Shown: positions 54,554 through 63,245 of the stretch, in pieces
Layout: each line of letters opens with the position of its first letter
Position numbering within the stretch: the first letter of the stretch is position 1
Source: Hyphomicrobiaceae bacterium
GTDB lineage: Bacteria > Pseudomonadota > Alphaproteobacteria > Rhizobiales > Methyloligellaceae
Assembly (NCBI GenBank): GCA_028066055.1
Contig: JALCBY010000008.1
Span: 83,786 to 147,785, forward strand
Direction: 5' to 3'
DNA: 64,000 nucleotides
The notes under the pieces: model-generated
Databases searched by the model: none
What the model was told of the DNA's origin: nothing
What the model saw: the letters and a program-made list of their open reading frames with translations, nothing else
Position numbers and translations under genes: made by a program

Positions 54554-55027
54554 TCAAGCCAACGGTCTTTTTCGTGCCCGATACGCCACAAGAAGAATGA
54601 GTATCTGCATTACTATGAGCAGAACCGCACCAATGCACAGCGCGGTAAACAGCGGGTAGTTCGCAAGCCCTGTGTTTGCCATCTGCATGGAAATGCTCAC
54701 CCAAAAAATGAACAGCGCCATGACAGGCGTAAGCAGAATGAGAATCCCTACCGCCAGAGCTGCCGGAAGACGCATGCGCGGCTGTTGACCGTCGCTCAGC
54801 AGACCGGCTGCCGAAAGGCACAACCACACCGACCAGCCAATAAGGGCGGCAACGACCAGAAGCACGGTCGAAAACGTATCCCAGCTCTCGTTGCTTGCGC
54901 CGATCAGTACAAGCACGACCACGACACAATATGCGCCGAAAGCGGCTGCAACGCGCAGCAGGTTCACATCGGTTTGGCGAAGAGGGATACGGCTATTCCC
55001 GCCCGCGGGTTCGGGTGATTCTGACAT
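54554..55027 (-). CDS. Four-helix membrane protein of unknown function
   Basis: The 157-residue protein has a short polar N-terminus and about four hydrophobic helices, among them AAAFGAYCVVVVLVLIGAS, VLLVVAALIGWSVWLCLSAA and CIGAVLLIVMQILILLVAYR, with a basic end (ARKRPLA). It shows no catalytic motif or transporter signature. The start is uncertain: 55027 was chosen, but a longer frame to 55063 is open, and neither has a clear ribosome site. Confidence 0.68.
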   Translation of the reverse strand: MSESPEPAGGNSRIPLRQTDVNLLRVAAAFGAYCVVVVLVLIGASNESWDTFSTVLLVVAALIGWSVWLCLSAAGLLSDGQQPRMRLPAALAVGILILLTPVMALFIFWVSISMQMANTGLANYPLFTALCIGAVLLIVMQILILLVAYRARKRPLA

Positions 55028-55133
55028 CACGCCAGACGGTAACAGGGTGCGGGCATTAGGCAACCAGGATCCATCACATGGCAGTCCTGATCGGCATCGA
55101 TCCTTCGAGTCGAAACACCGGCACCAGAAGCAG

Positions 55134-56051
55134 CTAGCCGGTGTGCGCCCGCAATCTTGTCATCAGCCGGTGGTACCGCTCCGCCACATCCTTCTGCAGG
55201 AACTCCGGACGTTCCATCAGCAGCGCCTGGTAGAGCGAACGCGGATCGATCAGCGGGTCATTCTCCACCAGATCATAAAATGCGTGTCCCGAACCATAGA
55301 TCGGGCCCGCTCCGAGGGATCCCAATCCGGAACCGTGTTTTTCGGGGTCGAGTTCGCGCAACAAGGCAACCGCCATGTCATTGAACTCGTCACCCTCCAG
55401 CTCGAAGAACAGACTGCCACACCAGTCATGCCAGGTGCCCTTGGGCGTGTCCCAGTCATGGGAATAGGCTTCCCACGCCTGGGCTGCGTATGCGGCGCGA
55501 TAGGGCAGATCTTCACGCACGGGGTCATGCCAAACACCGTCAATGCGGACCCCGGTGAACCGTTCGATCGGCGCGGCGTCGTTCAGGTCGGCAAAGATAA
55601 ACCGTTTGCCGTCGTCCTGGGTTTCAACGTCTTGCACCTGTCCCCCACGCTCAAAGCGTATGGTCTCGGTCCCCGGTTCAGGATGGAAACCAGCGATCAG
55701 AACGTTGTGACAGCACACGCCATCGAGGTCGGGCCGGACGTGCCAGTGATCTCCGATATACGGGCTGCGACCGAGGTCTATTCTGGACTTGAGGTGCGTC
55801 TGACCGACAACTTCAGGGTCGTCGCCGGTCATAACGACAGCCCACATGTCCGGGACGGCATCCACACCCAGCACCAGCGCGCGGATATCGTCACCCTGCC
55901 CCATCCACCGTGTCTGCCACGCATCTTCGCCCGGCGCGTGCTCAACGTCAGCCGCGATCCACGGCCAGGCGGCTTCCAGCGCCAATAGGCGCACATACTC
56001 GGCGCCGGGATTGGAAGTCGTATCCGAAACCAAGCGATTATCCGTTGACAT
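55134..56051 (-). CDS. Acidic cytoplasmic protein of unknown function
   Basis: The 305-residue protein has no signal or membrane helix and many Trp and Asp residues (WPWIAADVEHAPGEDAWQTR, SHDWDTPKGTWHDWCGSLFF). A C-terminal segment carries GLGSLGAGPIYGSGHAFYDL, a glycine-rich turn also seen in some DUF6869-like proteins, which is only a weak hint. It overlaps the DUF2461 gene by 14 bases and has GGAGA before its ATG, so the two are cotranscribed. Function unknown. Confidence 0.7.
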   Translation of the reverse strand: MSTDNRLVSDTTSNPGAEYVRLLALEAAWPWIAADVEHAPGEDAWQTRWMGQGDDIRALVLGVDAVPDMWAVVMTGDDPEVVGQTHLKSRIDLGRSPYIGDHWHVRPDLDGVCCHNVLIAGFHPEPGTETIRFERGGQVQDVETQDDGKRFIFADLNDAAPIERFTGVRIDGVWHDPVREDLPYRAAYAAQAWEAYSHDWDTPKGTWHDWCGSLFFELEGDEFNDMAVALLRELDPEKHGSGLGSLGAGPIYGSGHAFYDLVENDPLIDPRSLYQALLMERPEFLQKDVAERYHRLMTRLRAHTG

Positions 56052-56739
56052 TCTCCACGAGCCAGCGATGCAACGGCATGGTCAGATGTATTTGCTCCAG
56101 TGTCCAATCGATAATGCCGGGTGAATAGAGCACCGGGGGATGCCCCTCGGCGCCTCCCTTCACGACAATGCCCTTGTGCCGCAGAAGGCCGGCGTGCGGT
56201 CCATCGGCATCAAATCCCCGCGGCACGCGTGCCAGTGCCGGGGCGCTCAGCTCATACGCTCCACCAGCACACGCCGTGTCGATTGCATCCTGCAGCGCGC
56301 GCGCCTTTCTCTCATCCGCCACAGCTTCACGATATCGTTTCAGCGCATCGGGCCCGAAGCCCCACTGCCCGGAACCGAACCCCAAATGTTCGTCCGTCAC
56401 GACAAAGTGCATTGCCGGGGCCCGATTGGGATGGTCGCCCGTCCAGAATACCAGATGCAGACGCGTGCTGTAGGGCCGCTTGTCCCTGGAAAAACGGACA
56501 TCGCGATGAATGCGTCTCAACGACCCGTTGAGCTTCGGCATAGCCTGCAACGGTGGCGAAAGCTTCCTCACATGAGGGGCCAGAGCTTCAATGAAATCGA
56601 GCGCTGACGTCACATAAGCCTCATCATACGTTTTCCGGTTCACGGCAAACCAGTCCTTGTTGTTGTTCGCCGCAAGGTTCTTCAGGAAGGACACTAACTC
56701 TTCCGAAAATCCCGGGAATGCGGTCACGTCAAGCCTCAT
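56038..56739 (-). CDS. DUF2461 (TIGR02453) family protein
   Basis: The 233-residue protein has the family block FLKNLAANNNKDWFAVNRKT at the N-terminus and IHRDVRFSRDKRPYSTRLHL in the middle, followed by GFGSGQWGFGPDALKRYREA. The family is widespread in bacteria and fungi with no known activity. ATG 56739 was taken over the TTG two codons upstream. It is the first gene of a two-gene unit. Confidence 0.9.
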   Translation of the reverse strand: MRLDVTAFPGFSEELVSFLKNLAANNNKDWFAVNRKTYDEAYVTSALDFIEALAPHVRKLSPPLQAMPKLNGSLRRIHRDVRFSRDKRPYSTRLHLVFWTGDHPNRAPAMHFVVTDEHLGFGSGQWGFGPDALKRYREAVADERKARALQDAIDTACAGGAYELSAPALARVPRGFDADGPHAGLLRHKGIVVKGGAEGHPPVLYSPGIIDWTLEQIHLTMPLHRWLVENVNG

Positions 56740-56851
56740 ACTCAATTGTTTGCAGATCGGAAAACATTAGCGGACAACAAAATATGATCGAGGACATATT
56801 TTCGGCATCGGATATTCTGCCCCCGAACCACAACGCGATGAGGGAAAAACA

Positions 56852-57352
56852 ATGAACGAAGATTTCATGCGACGAGCGATAGAGATCGCCCGTGAAAGCC
56901 TCGACGAAGAGGGCGCCCTGCCCTACGGCGCCGTCGTGGTGAAAGAAGGCGAGATTATCGGTGAGGGCCTGAACCGATCCCACGGCAAATCAGATCCGAC
57001 ATCGCACGGTGAGGTGGAAGCCATTCGCGAGGCGTGCCGGCGGTTGGGTACGCCGACGCTCCCCGGTTGTGATCTTTATACGTCCTGCGAACCCTGCGCC
57101 ATGTGTGTCGCGACGATGTACATCGCCGAAATCGAGAATCTCTACTATGCCAGCACCATTGCCGAAAGCGCGGTGTTTTTCGGTCGGCTCGTCGAGCAGA
57201 ATGAAAAATGGTCACGCCGCATCAACGCGGTGGAACTGCGACGGGAAGTGGGATTGCCGATCGAGGAGCGCAGCATGCCGGCACAGCGCATTCTAGGAGA
57301 TCTCGGGCAGGAAATCTTCGACGATTTCGTCGACCGACAGAACCAGTCTTGA
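56852..57352 (+). CDS. Cytidine/guanine-type nucleobase deaminase
   Basis: The 166-residue zinc enzyme has the proton-shuttle HxE in SHGEVEAIREA (about residue 52) and the zinc Cys pair in YTSCEPCAMCVATMY (about residue 82). The C-terminal helix continues beyond the core as in guanine deaminase GuaD-type proteins. It could act on guanine, another purine or a pyrimidine; it is less likely to be the tRNA deaminase TadA. GAGGGA precedes the ATG. It ends one base before the stop of the dehydrogenase on the other strand. Confidence 0.88.
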   Translation: MNEDFMRRAIEIARESLDEEGALPYGAVVVKEGEIIGEGLNRSHGKSDPTSHGEVEAIREACRRLGTPTLPGCDLYTSCEPCAMCVATMYIAEIENLYYASTIAESAVFFGRLVEQNEKWSRRINAVELRREVGLPIEERSMPAQRILGDLGQEIFDDFVDRQNQS

Positions 57353-58333
57353 TCAGACCACCTGATTTGTGAGTTTGGCGTCACCGCGCCATAGCCGCTC
57401 CAGATTGTCCATAAGAATATCGACGACGTTATCTTCATAGCGGCGGGTTTCGCCCGCCGTGTGCGGGGTGATCAGCGCGTTCTCGATCGACCACAGTGGT
57501 GAATTTTCCGGCAGGGGTTCCTCGACCGTACAGTCGATGCCTGCTCCAGCGATCTGGCCGCCCTGCAAGGCGGAAATCAGGGCCGGTTCGTCCACCACCT
57601 TGCCCCGCGCAACATTGATGAGGTGAGCCGAAGGCTTCATCGCGGCAAAGGCATCGGAACCAATCAGGTTTTCAGTTTCGGGCGTGAGTGGACACGTCAG
57701 GGCCACAATATCTGCTTCCGGCAATAGCTCCAGAAGCTTTGCTTGGGCATGTACTTCGTGCGCCGCATCTCCGCCTTTTGATGGATCACGCTTCACGGCA
57801 ACGACATGAATGTCGAACACCTTGGCGAGCGTCGCCAGCCGCGAGCCGATGCGCCCCATACCCACAATGAGCATGGTCTTGCCGCCAAGTTCATCCTCTC
57901 GCGCGTTCGGATCTGAAATCATACCGCGCCAGGTTTTGGCGTTCTGGTTTGCGCAGGCTTCCGGAATACGTCGTGTCAGCGAAAGAATGAGAGCCATGGC
58001 ATGCTCGGCGACAGCCCGTTCGTTAGCGCCCTGCCCGCTTGCGAGCCGAACCGAATTGGCGCGGAACTTGTCAGCATCGAACTTGTCCATTCCGGCGCTG
58101 GCGGACTGCACGAATTTGATGCCGGGAGCGCTGTCGAGCAGATCGTTGGACCACAACCCCGACGCCACCACGACATCAGCTTCACCGGCACGCTCTTTCA
58201 GTTCGTCGGCGCTCCAGACTTGAAAGTGATTGATGCCGAGGTCGCGGCGCGCGAAGGCCTCCGCCAACTGATACGCAACATGGCCGAAGCAGATCGTAAT
58301 CTCTTCACGAGAGGGAAAGGTCGTAGGCGTCAT
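57353..58333 (-). CDS. D-2-hydroxyacid dehydrogenase
   Basis: The 326-residue enzyme reduces 2-oxo acids to D-2-hydroxyacids with NAD(P)H. It has the Rossmann motif MLIVGMGRIGSRLATLA, the Arg in INVARGKVVDEPAL, the Glu in CTVEEPLPENSPLW and the catalytic His in ALITPHTAGETRRYEDN. Glyoxylate/hydroxypyruvate reductases and phosphoglycerate dehydrogenase share this fold; the short length and lack of an ACT domain rule out the latter. It is coded opposite the two deaminases and may handle a product of the same pathway. Confidence 0.93.
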   Translation of the reverse strand: MTPTTFPSREEITICFGHVAYQLAEAFARRDLGINHFQVWSADELKERAGEADVVVASGLWSNDLLDSAPGIKFVQSASAGMDKFDADKFRANSVRLASGQGANERAVAEHAMALILSLTRRIPEACANQNAKTWRGMISDPNAREDELGGKTMLIVGMGRIGSRLATLAKVFDIHVVAVKRDPSKGGDAAHEVHAQAKLLELLPEADIVALTCPLTPETENLIGSDAFAAMKPSAHLINVARGKVVDEPALISALQGGQIAGAGIDCTVEEPLPENSPLWSIENALITPHTAGETRRYEDNVVDILMDNLERLWRGDAKLTNQVV

Positions 58334-58538
58334 GACGAATATGATCCGGAAAGACGTGTTGGAAGGAATGCTTTACGCACTGATCAATAGATATGTCGCG
58401 ATCTCATCGCAAGCTCAGTCTTCATGTTGGCACACGAGACGGCAATAGCCTAAAGTAAAGAGACAGTTTCAAACGGCGCGCATCAGGCCGGTCCGGCATT
58501 TTCGATGGCAGCGTCAATCCAGCACAGAGAGAACGCAA

Positions 58539-59774
58539 ATGGCACTCGACCTCATCCTGGGCAATGCCCGACTTGCCAATGGCGCCGGTGGATCCTCAAC
58601 CGTCGATATCGGCATCGCAGGCGCGAAAATCGCAGCGATTGACCCAAATCTCGAAGCCGATTGTGAGCGGCTCGATGCCGAGGGCCGCCTCGTTTCGAGC
58701 GGTTTGGTCGAGACCCACATTCACTTGGACAAGTCCCGCATCCTCGATCGCTGCTCGCCGTCGCCTGACCGGGGGCGCGATCACATGGCACGGGTGGGTG
58801 CAATCAAGCACACCTTTACGGTCGAGGATGTCTACGAGCGTGCACGCCAGACGCTGGAGGAATGCATTCTCAACGGTACGACGCACATGCGAACGCATGT
58901 TGAGGTCGACCCCAATGTCGGCATGAAAAGCGTCGAAGCCTTGCAGCAACTGGCCAAGGATTACGCCTGGGCCATCGATCTCGAGCTGTGCGTCTTCGCG
59001 CAGGAAGGCATGAGCAATGTGCCGGAAGCCGACAAGAATGTCGAAGAAGGCCTGAAGCGCGGCGCGCCGGTCGTGGGCGGTGCACCAGGTTACGATCCCG
59101 ATCATGCCGCGCAGATCACCCGCGTGTTCGATCTCGCGCGCGAGTACGATACGGATGTCGACCTCCATCTCGATGTAGGTTCGACGACCGATGACATGGA
59201 TATTCATCTCGTCTGCGATTTGACGGAAAAATACGGGATGGGCGGACGGGTCGCCATCGGGCACGGATCCAAATATTCGTGTCTGCCGCCAGACGAGTTC
59301 AAGACCCTCGCCAAGCGCCTCGCCGATACCGGCGTCACCGTCACCGTACTGCCCGCAACCGATCTTTTCGTCATGGGCCGCGAGCGCGATCACAATGTCA
59401 TCCGTGGCGTGCCCGATGCCAATGCTCTGATCGCCCACGGGGTCAATTGCTGTTTGTCGACCAACAATGTGCTCAACCCATTCACGCCGTTCGGCGATTG
59501 CTCGCTGATGCGGATCGCCAATCTCTACGCCAACATCGTGCAGCGCGGTTCGGCGGATGAACTCGACGAGTGCTTCGAGATGATGACGCACCGCCCGGCA
59601 GATCTCATCGGTCGTGACGATTACGGCGTCGAAGCAGGCAAAACTGCCGATCTCGTCGTGTGGGACGCCACTTCAGCAAACGAGGCCGTGTCGCGCATCG
59701 CGTCACCGTTGTTCGGGTTCAAGAACGGGCGCCGGACGTTCAGTCGCACACGCCCGGAACTCCATCGGCCCTAG
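58539..59774 (+). CDS. Cytosine-deaminase-like amidohydrolase
   Basis: The 411-residue metal enzyme has HxH in VETHIHLDKSRILD (about residue 61), a third His in VDLHLDVGSTTDD and a fourth in VAIGHGSKYSCL, the TIM-barrel pattern of CodA/AtzC. The place where the family has the catalytic Asp (S-x-D-N) reads CLSTNNVLNPF, with Asn instead. Its stop overlaps that of the TRAP permease on the other strand in CTAG. It is probably part of a catabolic unit for an N-heterocycle or amide. A ribosome site AGAGAG precedes the ATG. Confidence 0.88.
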   Translation: MALDLILGNARLANGAGGSSTVDIGIAGAKIAAIDPNLEADCERLDAEGRLVSSGLVETHIHLDKSRILDRCSPSPDRGRDHMARVGAIKHTFTVEDVYERARQTLEECILNGTTHMRTHVEVDPNVGMKSVEALQQLAKDYAWAIDLELCVFAQEGMSNVPEADKNVEEGLKRGAPVVGGAPGYDPDHAAQITRVFDLAREYDTDVDLHLDVGSTTDDMDIHLVCDLTEKYGMGGRVAIGHGSKYSCLPPDEFKTLAKRLADTGVTVTVLPATDLFVMGRERDHNVIRGVPDANALIAHGVNCCLSTNNVLNPFTPFGDCSLMRIANLYANIVQRGSADELDECFEMMTHRPADLIGRDDYGVEAGKTADLVVWDATSANEAVSRIASPLFGFKNGRRTFSRTRPELHRP

Positions 59775-61720
59775 CTCGTCTGTGTCTCGAGCACCTGTCC
59801 TCGCCGTCGCAGGAACCAGTAACACATGAACAGCACGACGCCCGCGCTTCCGGCCCAGGCAATTCCGGCGTTGGGATGGAACAGCGCGAGCATTCCGCAC
59901 GCCGTAATGACCACCCGGAAAGCGATATCCATGGTGCGGTTTTCGGCGAACCGCGCCTGAAAAGCGAACACAAGGCTGAGCGCGGCGCTCAGCACCAGCG
60001 CCATCGCCGTGAACTGCGCCAGCCCCGGTTCAAGTACCAGTTCCGGACGGACGAAGGCCGCAGCCATAAGCACGAACAGCGACGAACACAGCAGGAGCGT
60101 GCGTGCCAGAGTGCCCAGGAAAGAAGCATTGGCGATCTTAGAGGTCACGGCCGCCACAACCGACGTCGGCGGTGTCAACTCGCCCCAAACAGCCAGGAAG
60201 AATGCGAAGAAATGCACAGCCCAGGGATCCATGCCGATCTTGATCATGTGCGGCGCGATCACCAGCGCGGTGAGAATGTAGGTCGGCGCTGGAGGCAATC
60301 CTGTACCCAGCAACGCGCCGAACAGAAATGCGACGATCCCGAGGACGAAGAGGTTGATGGCCGCGGCATCGACCAGGATAAAACCCACCTTGGTGGGAAT
60401 GCCGGTGTTCACCAGCGCACTCGTGAGGATCGCCAGAACCGCTAGCAGCAGCGTCAGGTCAGCAGTCATGGACGCAAAACTGTCGACGAACTTCCGGATG
60501 ACCTCAACCAATCTGCGTCCCTGCTCCGCGAGCGGTTCCGAAAGATTTTCGACCATCAGCCTCGCCAGAAGCACAAGGCCAATGGTGATGAAGACATAGA
60601 GAGCGGCGAACATGGGCGGCAGATGATAGATGGCCATGACAATCACGAAACCGATGACGACGGAAGCGAACACGCTGACATTCAGCCAGTCGCTCCATGT
60701 GGTCTGCTCCACGAAGGCCGGTTTGGTCATGGTGCCCACATGCCGGGAGAGCAGGTAAACGCTCAGAAAGACGGAGATGAAATAAATGAGCGCGGGGACG
60801 TAACCGCGCGCAACGACCTCGCCGTAGCTGACATCCATGAAATTGGCCATGAGAAAGGCGGACAGCCCCATGATCGGCGGCATGAGCTGGCCACCCAATG
60901 ATGCCGACGCCTCGACCGACGCCGCATTTTCCCGCGGTAGGCCGGACTTGATCATCGCGGGAATAGTTGCCGATCCCGTCGTGACCGCGTTTGCAGCGCC
61001 ACTGCCACTGACCGCCGCGACGCCGAACGAGCCCAGCACCGCGGCCTGGGGAAGCGCGTAGGGCGACCGCGCCGCGAGCCGGGACGCGGCGCGCAGGATG
61101 GAATCGATGCAACCGAACGCGCGCAAGATACTCAAAACCAGAACAAATGATCCGATCAATGTGAGCGCAAGCTGAGGCAAGTTGGAGAAGACGCCTGTGG
61201 AATCCTCCAGGCTCATTGACGTGACAATGCGTTTCCAGCTCAACCCCGGATGATTGAACATGCCCGGCACCAGCCAACCGTAAACGGCGTAGAGGATGAG
61301 AATGATGTTGAGGATGAAAAGTTCGAATTGACGCTTGCGCGCATATTCCATGATCAGCACGAACATGGCACCGCCGACATAGAGATCAAGCGGGTCCCAG
61401 TCGCCGGCGCGTACCGTGCCGAGGTCCTCAAACTCCGTATACATAAAGTAGGAAACGTAGAGCGAGATGCCGATATAGACCGCGGCAATAAGATAGTTCA
61501 GAGGTGCGTTGAGCCTCGTATAGAAGTCATTCTTTCTGAGCGCATCGAAGACATAGAGAACAAATGCGATCGGCACCATTGTCGATGCAAGCAGGCTCGG
61601 CCCGCCGGTCGAGGTGACATAATAGTTCATCAGGACCGCGAAGAATCCGACCGCGGTGATCAGAAATAACGCATCGATGACCGGATGCGCCGTCGAACGC
61701 GTCGATGCGTCAGAAGCCAT
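59771..61720 (-). CDS. TRAP transporter fused membrane subunit (DctQ-DctM type)
   Basis: The 649-residue protein has many hydrophobic helices; an N-terminal 4TM small-subunit-like part is fused to the large 12TM permease. Family motifs are AVLGSFGVAAVSGSGAANAVT, TIPAMIKSGLPRENAASVEA and GLPPAPTYILTALVIAPHMI. Such fusions are the rule for TAXI-type TRAP systems, which use a sodium or proton gradient and a periplasmic receptor. ATG 61720 was chosen over 24 extra codons upstream. The matching TAXI receptor lies directly upstream. Confidence 0.95.
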   Translation of the reverse strand: MASDASTRSTAHPVIDALFLITAVGFFAVLMNYYVTSTGGPSLLASTMVPIAFVLYVFDALRKNDFYTRLNAPLNYLIAAVYIGISLYVSYFMYTEFEDLGTVRAGDWDPLDLYVGGAMFVLIMEYARKRQFELFILNIILILYAVYGWLVPGMFNHPGLSWKRIVTSMSLEDSTGVFSNLPQLALTLIGSFVLVLSILRAFGCIDSILRAASRLAARSPYALPQAAVLGSFGVAAVSGSGAANAVTTGSATIPAMIKSGLPRENAASVEASASLGGQLMPPIMGLSAFLMANFMDVSYGEVVARGYVPALIYFISVFLSVYLLSRHVGTMTKPAFVEQTTWSDWLNVSVFASVVIGFVIVMAIYHLPPMFAALYVFITIGLVLLARLMVENLSEPLAEQGRRLVEVIRKFVDSFASMTADLTLLLAVLAILTSALVNTGIPTKVGFILVDAAAINLFVLGIVAFLFGALLGTGLPPAPTYILTALVIAPHMIKIGMDPWAVHFFAFFLAVWGELTPPTSVVAAVTSKIANASFLGTLARTLLLCSSLFVLMAAAFVRPELVLEPGLAQFTAMALVLSAALSLVFAFQARFAENRTMDIAFRVVITACGMLALFHPNAGIAWAGSAGVVLFMCYWFLRRRGQVLETQTS

Positions 61721-61818
61721 AAGTCCCCACTGCCCCCCCTTGGACTTGAGGTATAAAATCGAGGCTGGCGCAACACCGTGCGCCAGCCTCACAATTTATC
61801 TGCCGTTCCAGAAAGTGG

Positions 61819-62868
61819 CTAGTTTGCTTTGGCGATGCGGGAGTCCCATTCCGGCTTCCACGCGCCCTTTTCCTTCAAGAACTTGGCCAGACCCGGATGC
61901 ACGGGCACGAAATCGATCGACGAGTTGATGCCACGCACCTGCATCTCGACCATGTTGTTCGCAACCTGCTTGAACGCCTTGTCAGCCTGGGCCAGATCCT
62001 TGGCGCCCTTTTCGATCAGGGTCAGCATCTTGTAAACGTCGTCTTCGGAAATCTGGGTTCCCACATGCAGGCCATAATGGAACGGCAGCATGGTGACGGC
62101 ATCGCCGTGGGTTTTCTTCTTGCCAAAGACGTTTGTCGGAATCTTCTTCACCACGAAACCGGCATCGGTCAGCTTCTTGGCTTCGGCGTCGCTCAGGTTG
62201 AGGCCCGCCCAATCCGTCTGAAGCGAGGCTTCGGTGATCCACGGCGCCGTCGTGGCTTCCGCGTTGCTGTAAACGCCGAACGCGTCATAGCGGCCGCTTT
62301 CAAGCAGTGAGCCCGCTGTTTTCACGCTGACCTCCACATAGTCGAACTTGATTCCGAGCGCTTCGAGCGCACGTTCGACCTGGGCGCGGGTGTCCCACGG
62401 GCGCGGGCCGGTGAAGACCCGCTTACCTGCAAGATCGCCCCATGACTTGATCTTGTCCTTGTCGCGGGCATGGACGCCGAGGCCCATTTCAATAGTAAAG
62501 GCCCAGAAGGTCTGCACCGGCTGACGCTTGATCTTGTCCTTGAAACCCTTGAACCGCTTGATGTTGTTCGCGAGCTCGTAGAAGGCGACGTCGGAACCGT
62601 AATAGCCCTCGAACTCACCCTTCGAGTGCCCTTTGACCGTCAGGATTGCGCCGGGGGTCGGTTGCACCGTGAAGGTGTGCTCGGGCATTTTGTCTTTCAG
62701 ATACTGCGTCAGGGTGGTCACTGCGCGATGGCCTGATGAGCCGACGCGGGACGTTCCCCAACGAATTTCAGCCGCTGACGCATCCGGCACCGAGACCGGC
62801 ACTGCGAGCGCCATCATGGTGGTAACGAGTGCGACAGCGACAGCTGACGCAAATTTTGCGCTGAACAT
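61819..62868 (-). CDS. TAXI-family TRAP transporter solute receptor
   Basis: The 349-residue periplasmic protein has a signal peptide (AVALVTTMMALAVPVSVPDA, cut near SAA). The family region IRWGTSRVGSSGHRAVTTLT is followed by KRVFTGPRPWDTRAQVERAL and FVKKIPTNVFGKKKTHGDAV. It is coded 98 bases upstream of the fused permease and in the same direction, so it captures the substrate for that permease. It differs from the orphan TAXI receptor at 22-23.1 kb in the N-terminal glycine motif. The substrate is probably an organic acid or a nitrogen compound. Confidence 0.93.
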   Translation of the reverse strand: MFSAKFASAVAVALVTTMMALAVPVSVPDASAAEIRWGTSRVGSSGHRAVTTLTQYLKDKMPEHTFTVQPTPGAILTVKGHSKGEFEGYYGSDVAFYELANNIKRFKGFKDKIKRQPVQTFWAFTIEMGLGVHARDKDKIKSWGDLAGKRVFTGPRPWDTRAQVERALEALGIKFDYVEVSVKTAGSLLESGRYDAFGVYSNAEATTAPWITEASLQTDWAGLNLSDAEAKKLTDAGFVVKKIPTNVFGKKKTHGDAVTMLPFHYGLHVGTQISEDDVYKMLTLIEKGAKDLAQADKAFKQVANNMVEMQVRGINSSIDFVPVHPGLAKFLKEKGAWKPEWDSRIAKAN

Positions 62869-62887
62869 TGGTGTTTTCTCCCTAGAC

Positions 62888-62904
62888 GCCCCGTTTCCCG
62901 GGGC
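62888..62904 (-). promoter_or_regulatory. Leader hairpin of the TAXI-TRAP transcript
   Basis: GCCCCG (62888-62893) pairs with CGGGGC (62899-62904) in the 5' leader of the receptor gene. Confidence 0.45.
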
Positions 62905-62937
62905 AAATTTGGTGTGTTGTTATGGGTATACAACTTT

Positions 62938-62965
62938 AGGCTAGCCCGGATTGCGCGGTTGTCAA
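62938..62965 (-). promoter_or_regulatory. Candidate sigma-70 promoter of the TAXI-TRAP operon
   Basis: On the minus strand TTGACA (62960-62965) and TAGCCT (62938-62943) are 16 bases apart, about 70 bases before the receptor ATG. Confidence 0.5.
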
Positions 62966-63245
62966 TGCCGTGCGTCGGGCCTTTGAATCACATTTTCCGT
63001 GGTGGCAATGATCGAAACTGCCCTTCCCTCCGCCGTAATCTGCGGCCATATTCGCGCCATGGCAGATTCCCCTCGCTCACGGCAGTTCCTCGTGCGATGC
63101 ATGCGGGCCTGCGCGGGCGCGGCTTGTTTTGATTTAGCCTATCGCCTGACGGCTACTTGAGGCCTGACCGGTCGGTGCGCATTCGCGCGCTTTATCCGGG
63201 TGTTCCATCTTTTCAGCAATAGCTCGTTACGTCATAGTCAATCGC

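Noticed and set aside
59660..60445. Gln/His/Arg-rich plus-strand frame over the end of the TRAP permease
   Set aside because: The composition is typical of antisense to membrane protein codons, and there is no homology signal.
63130..63245. LexA box upstream of uvrB
   Set aside because: No GTTC-N7-GTTC match was found in this stretch.
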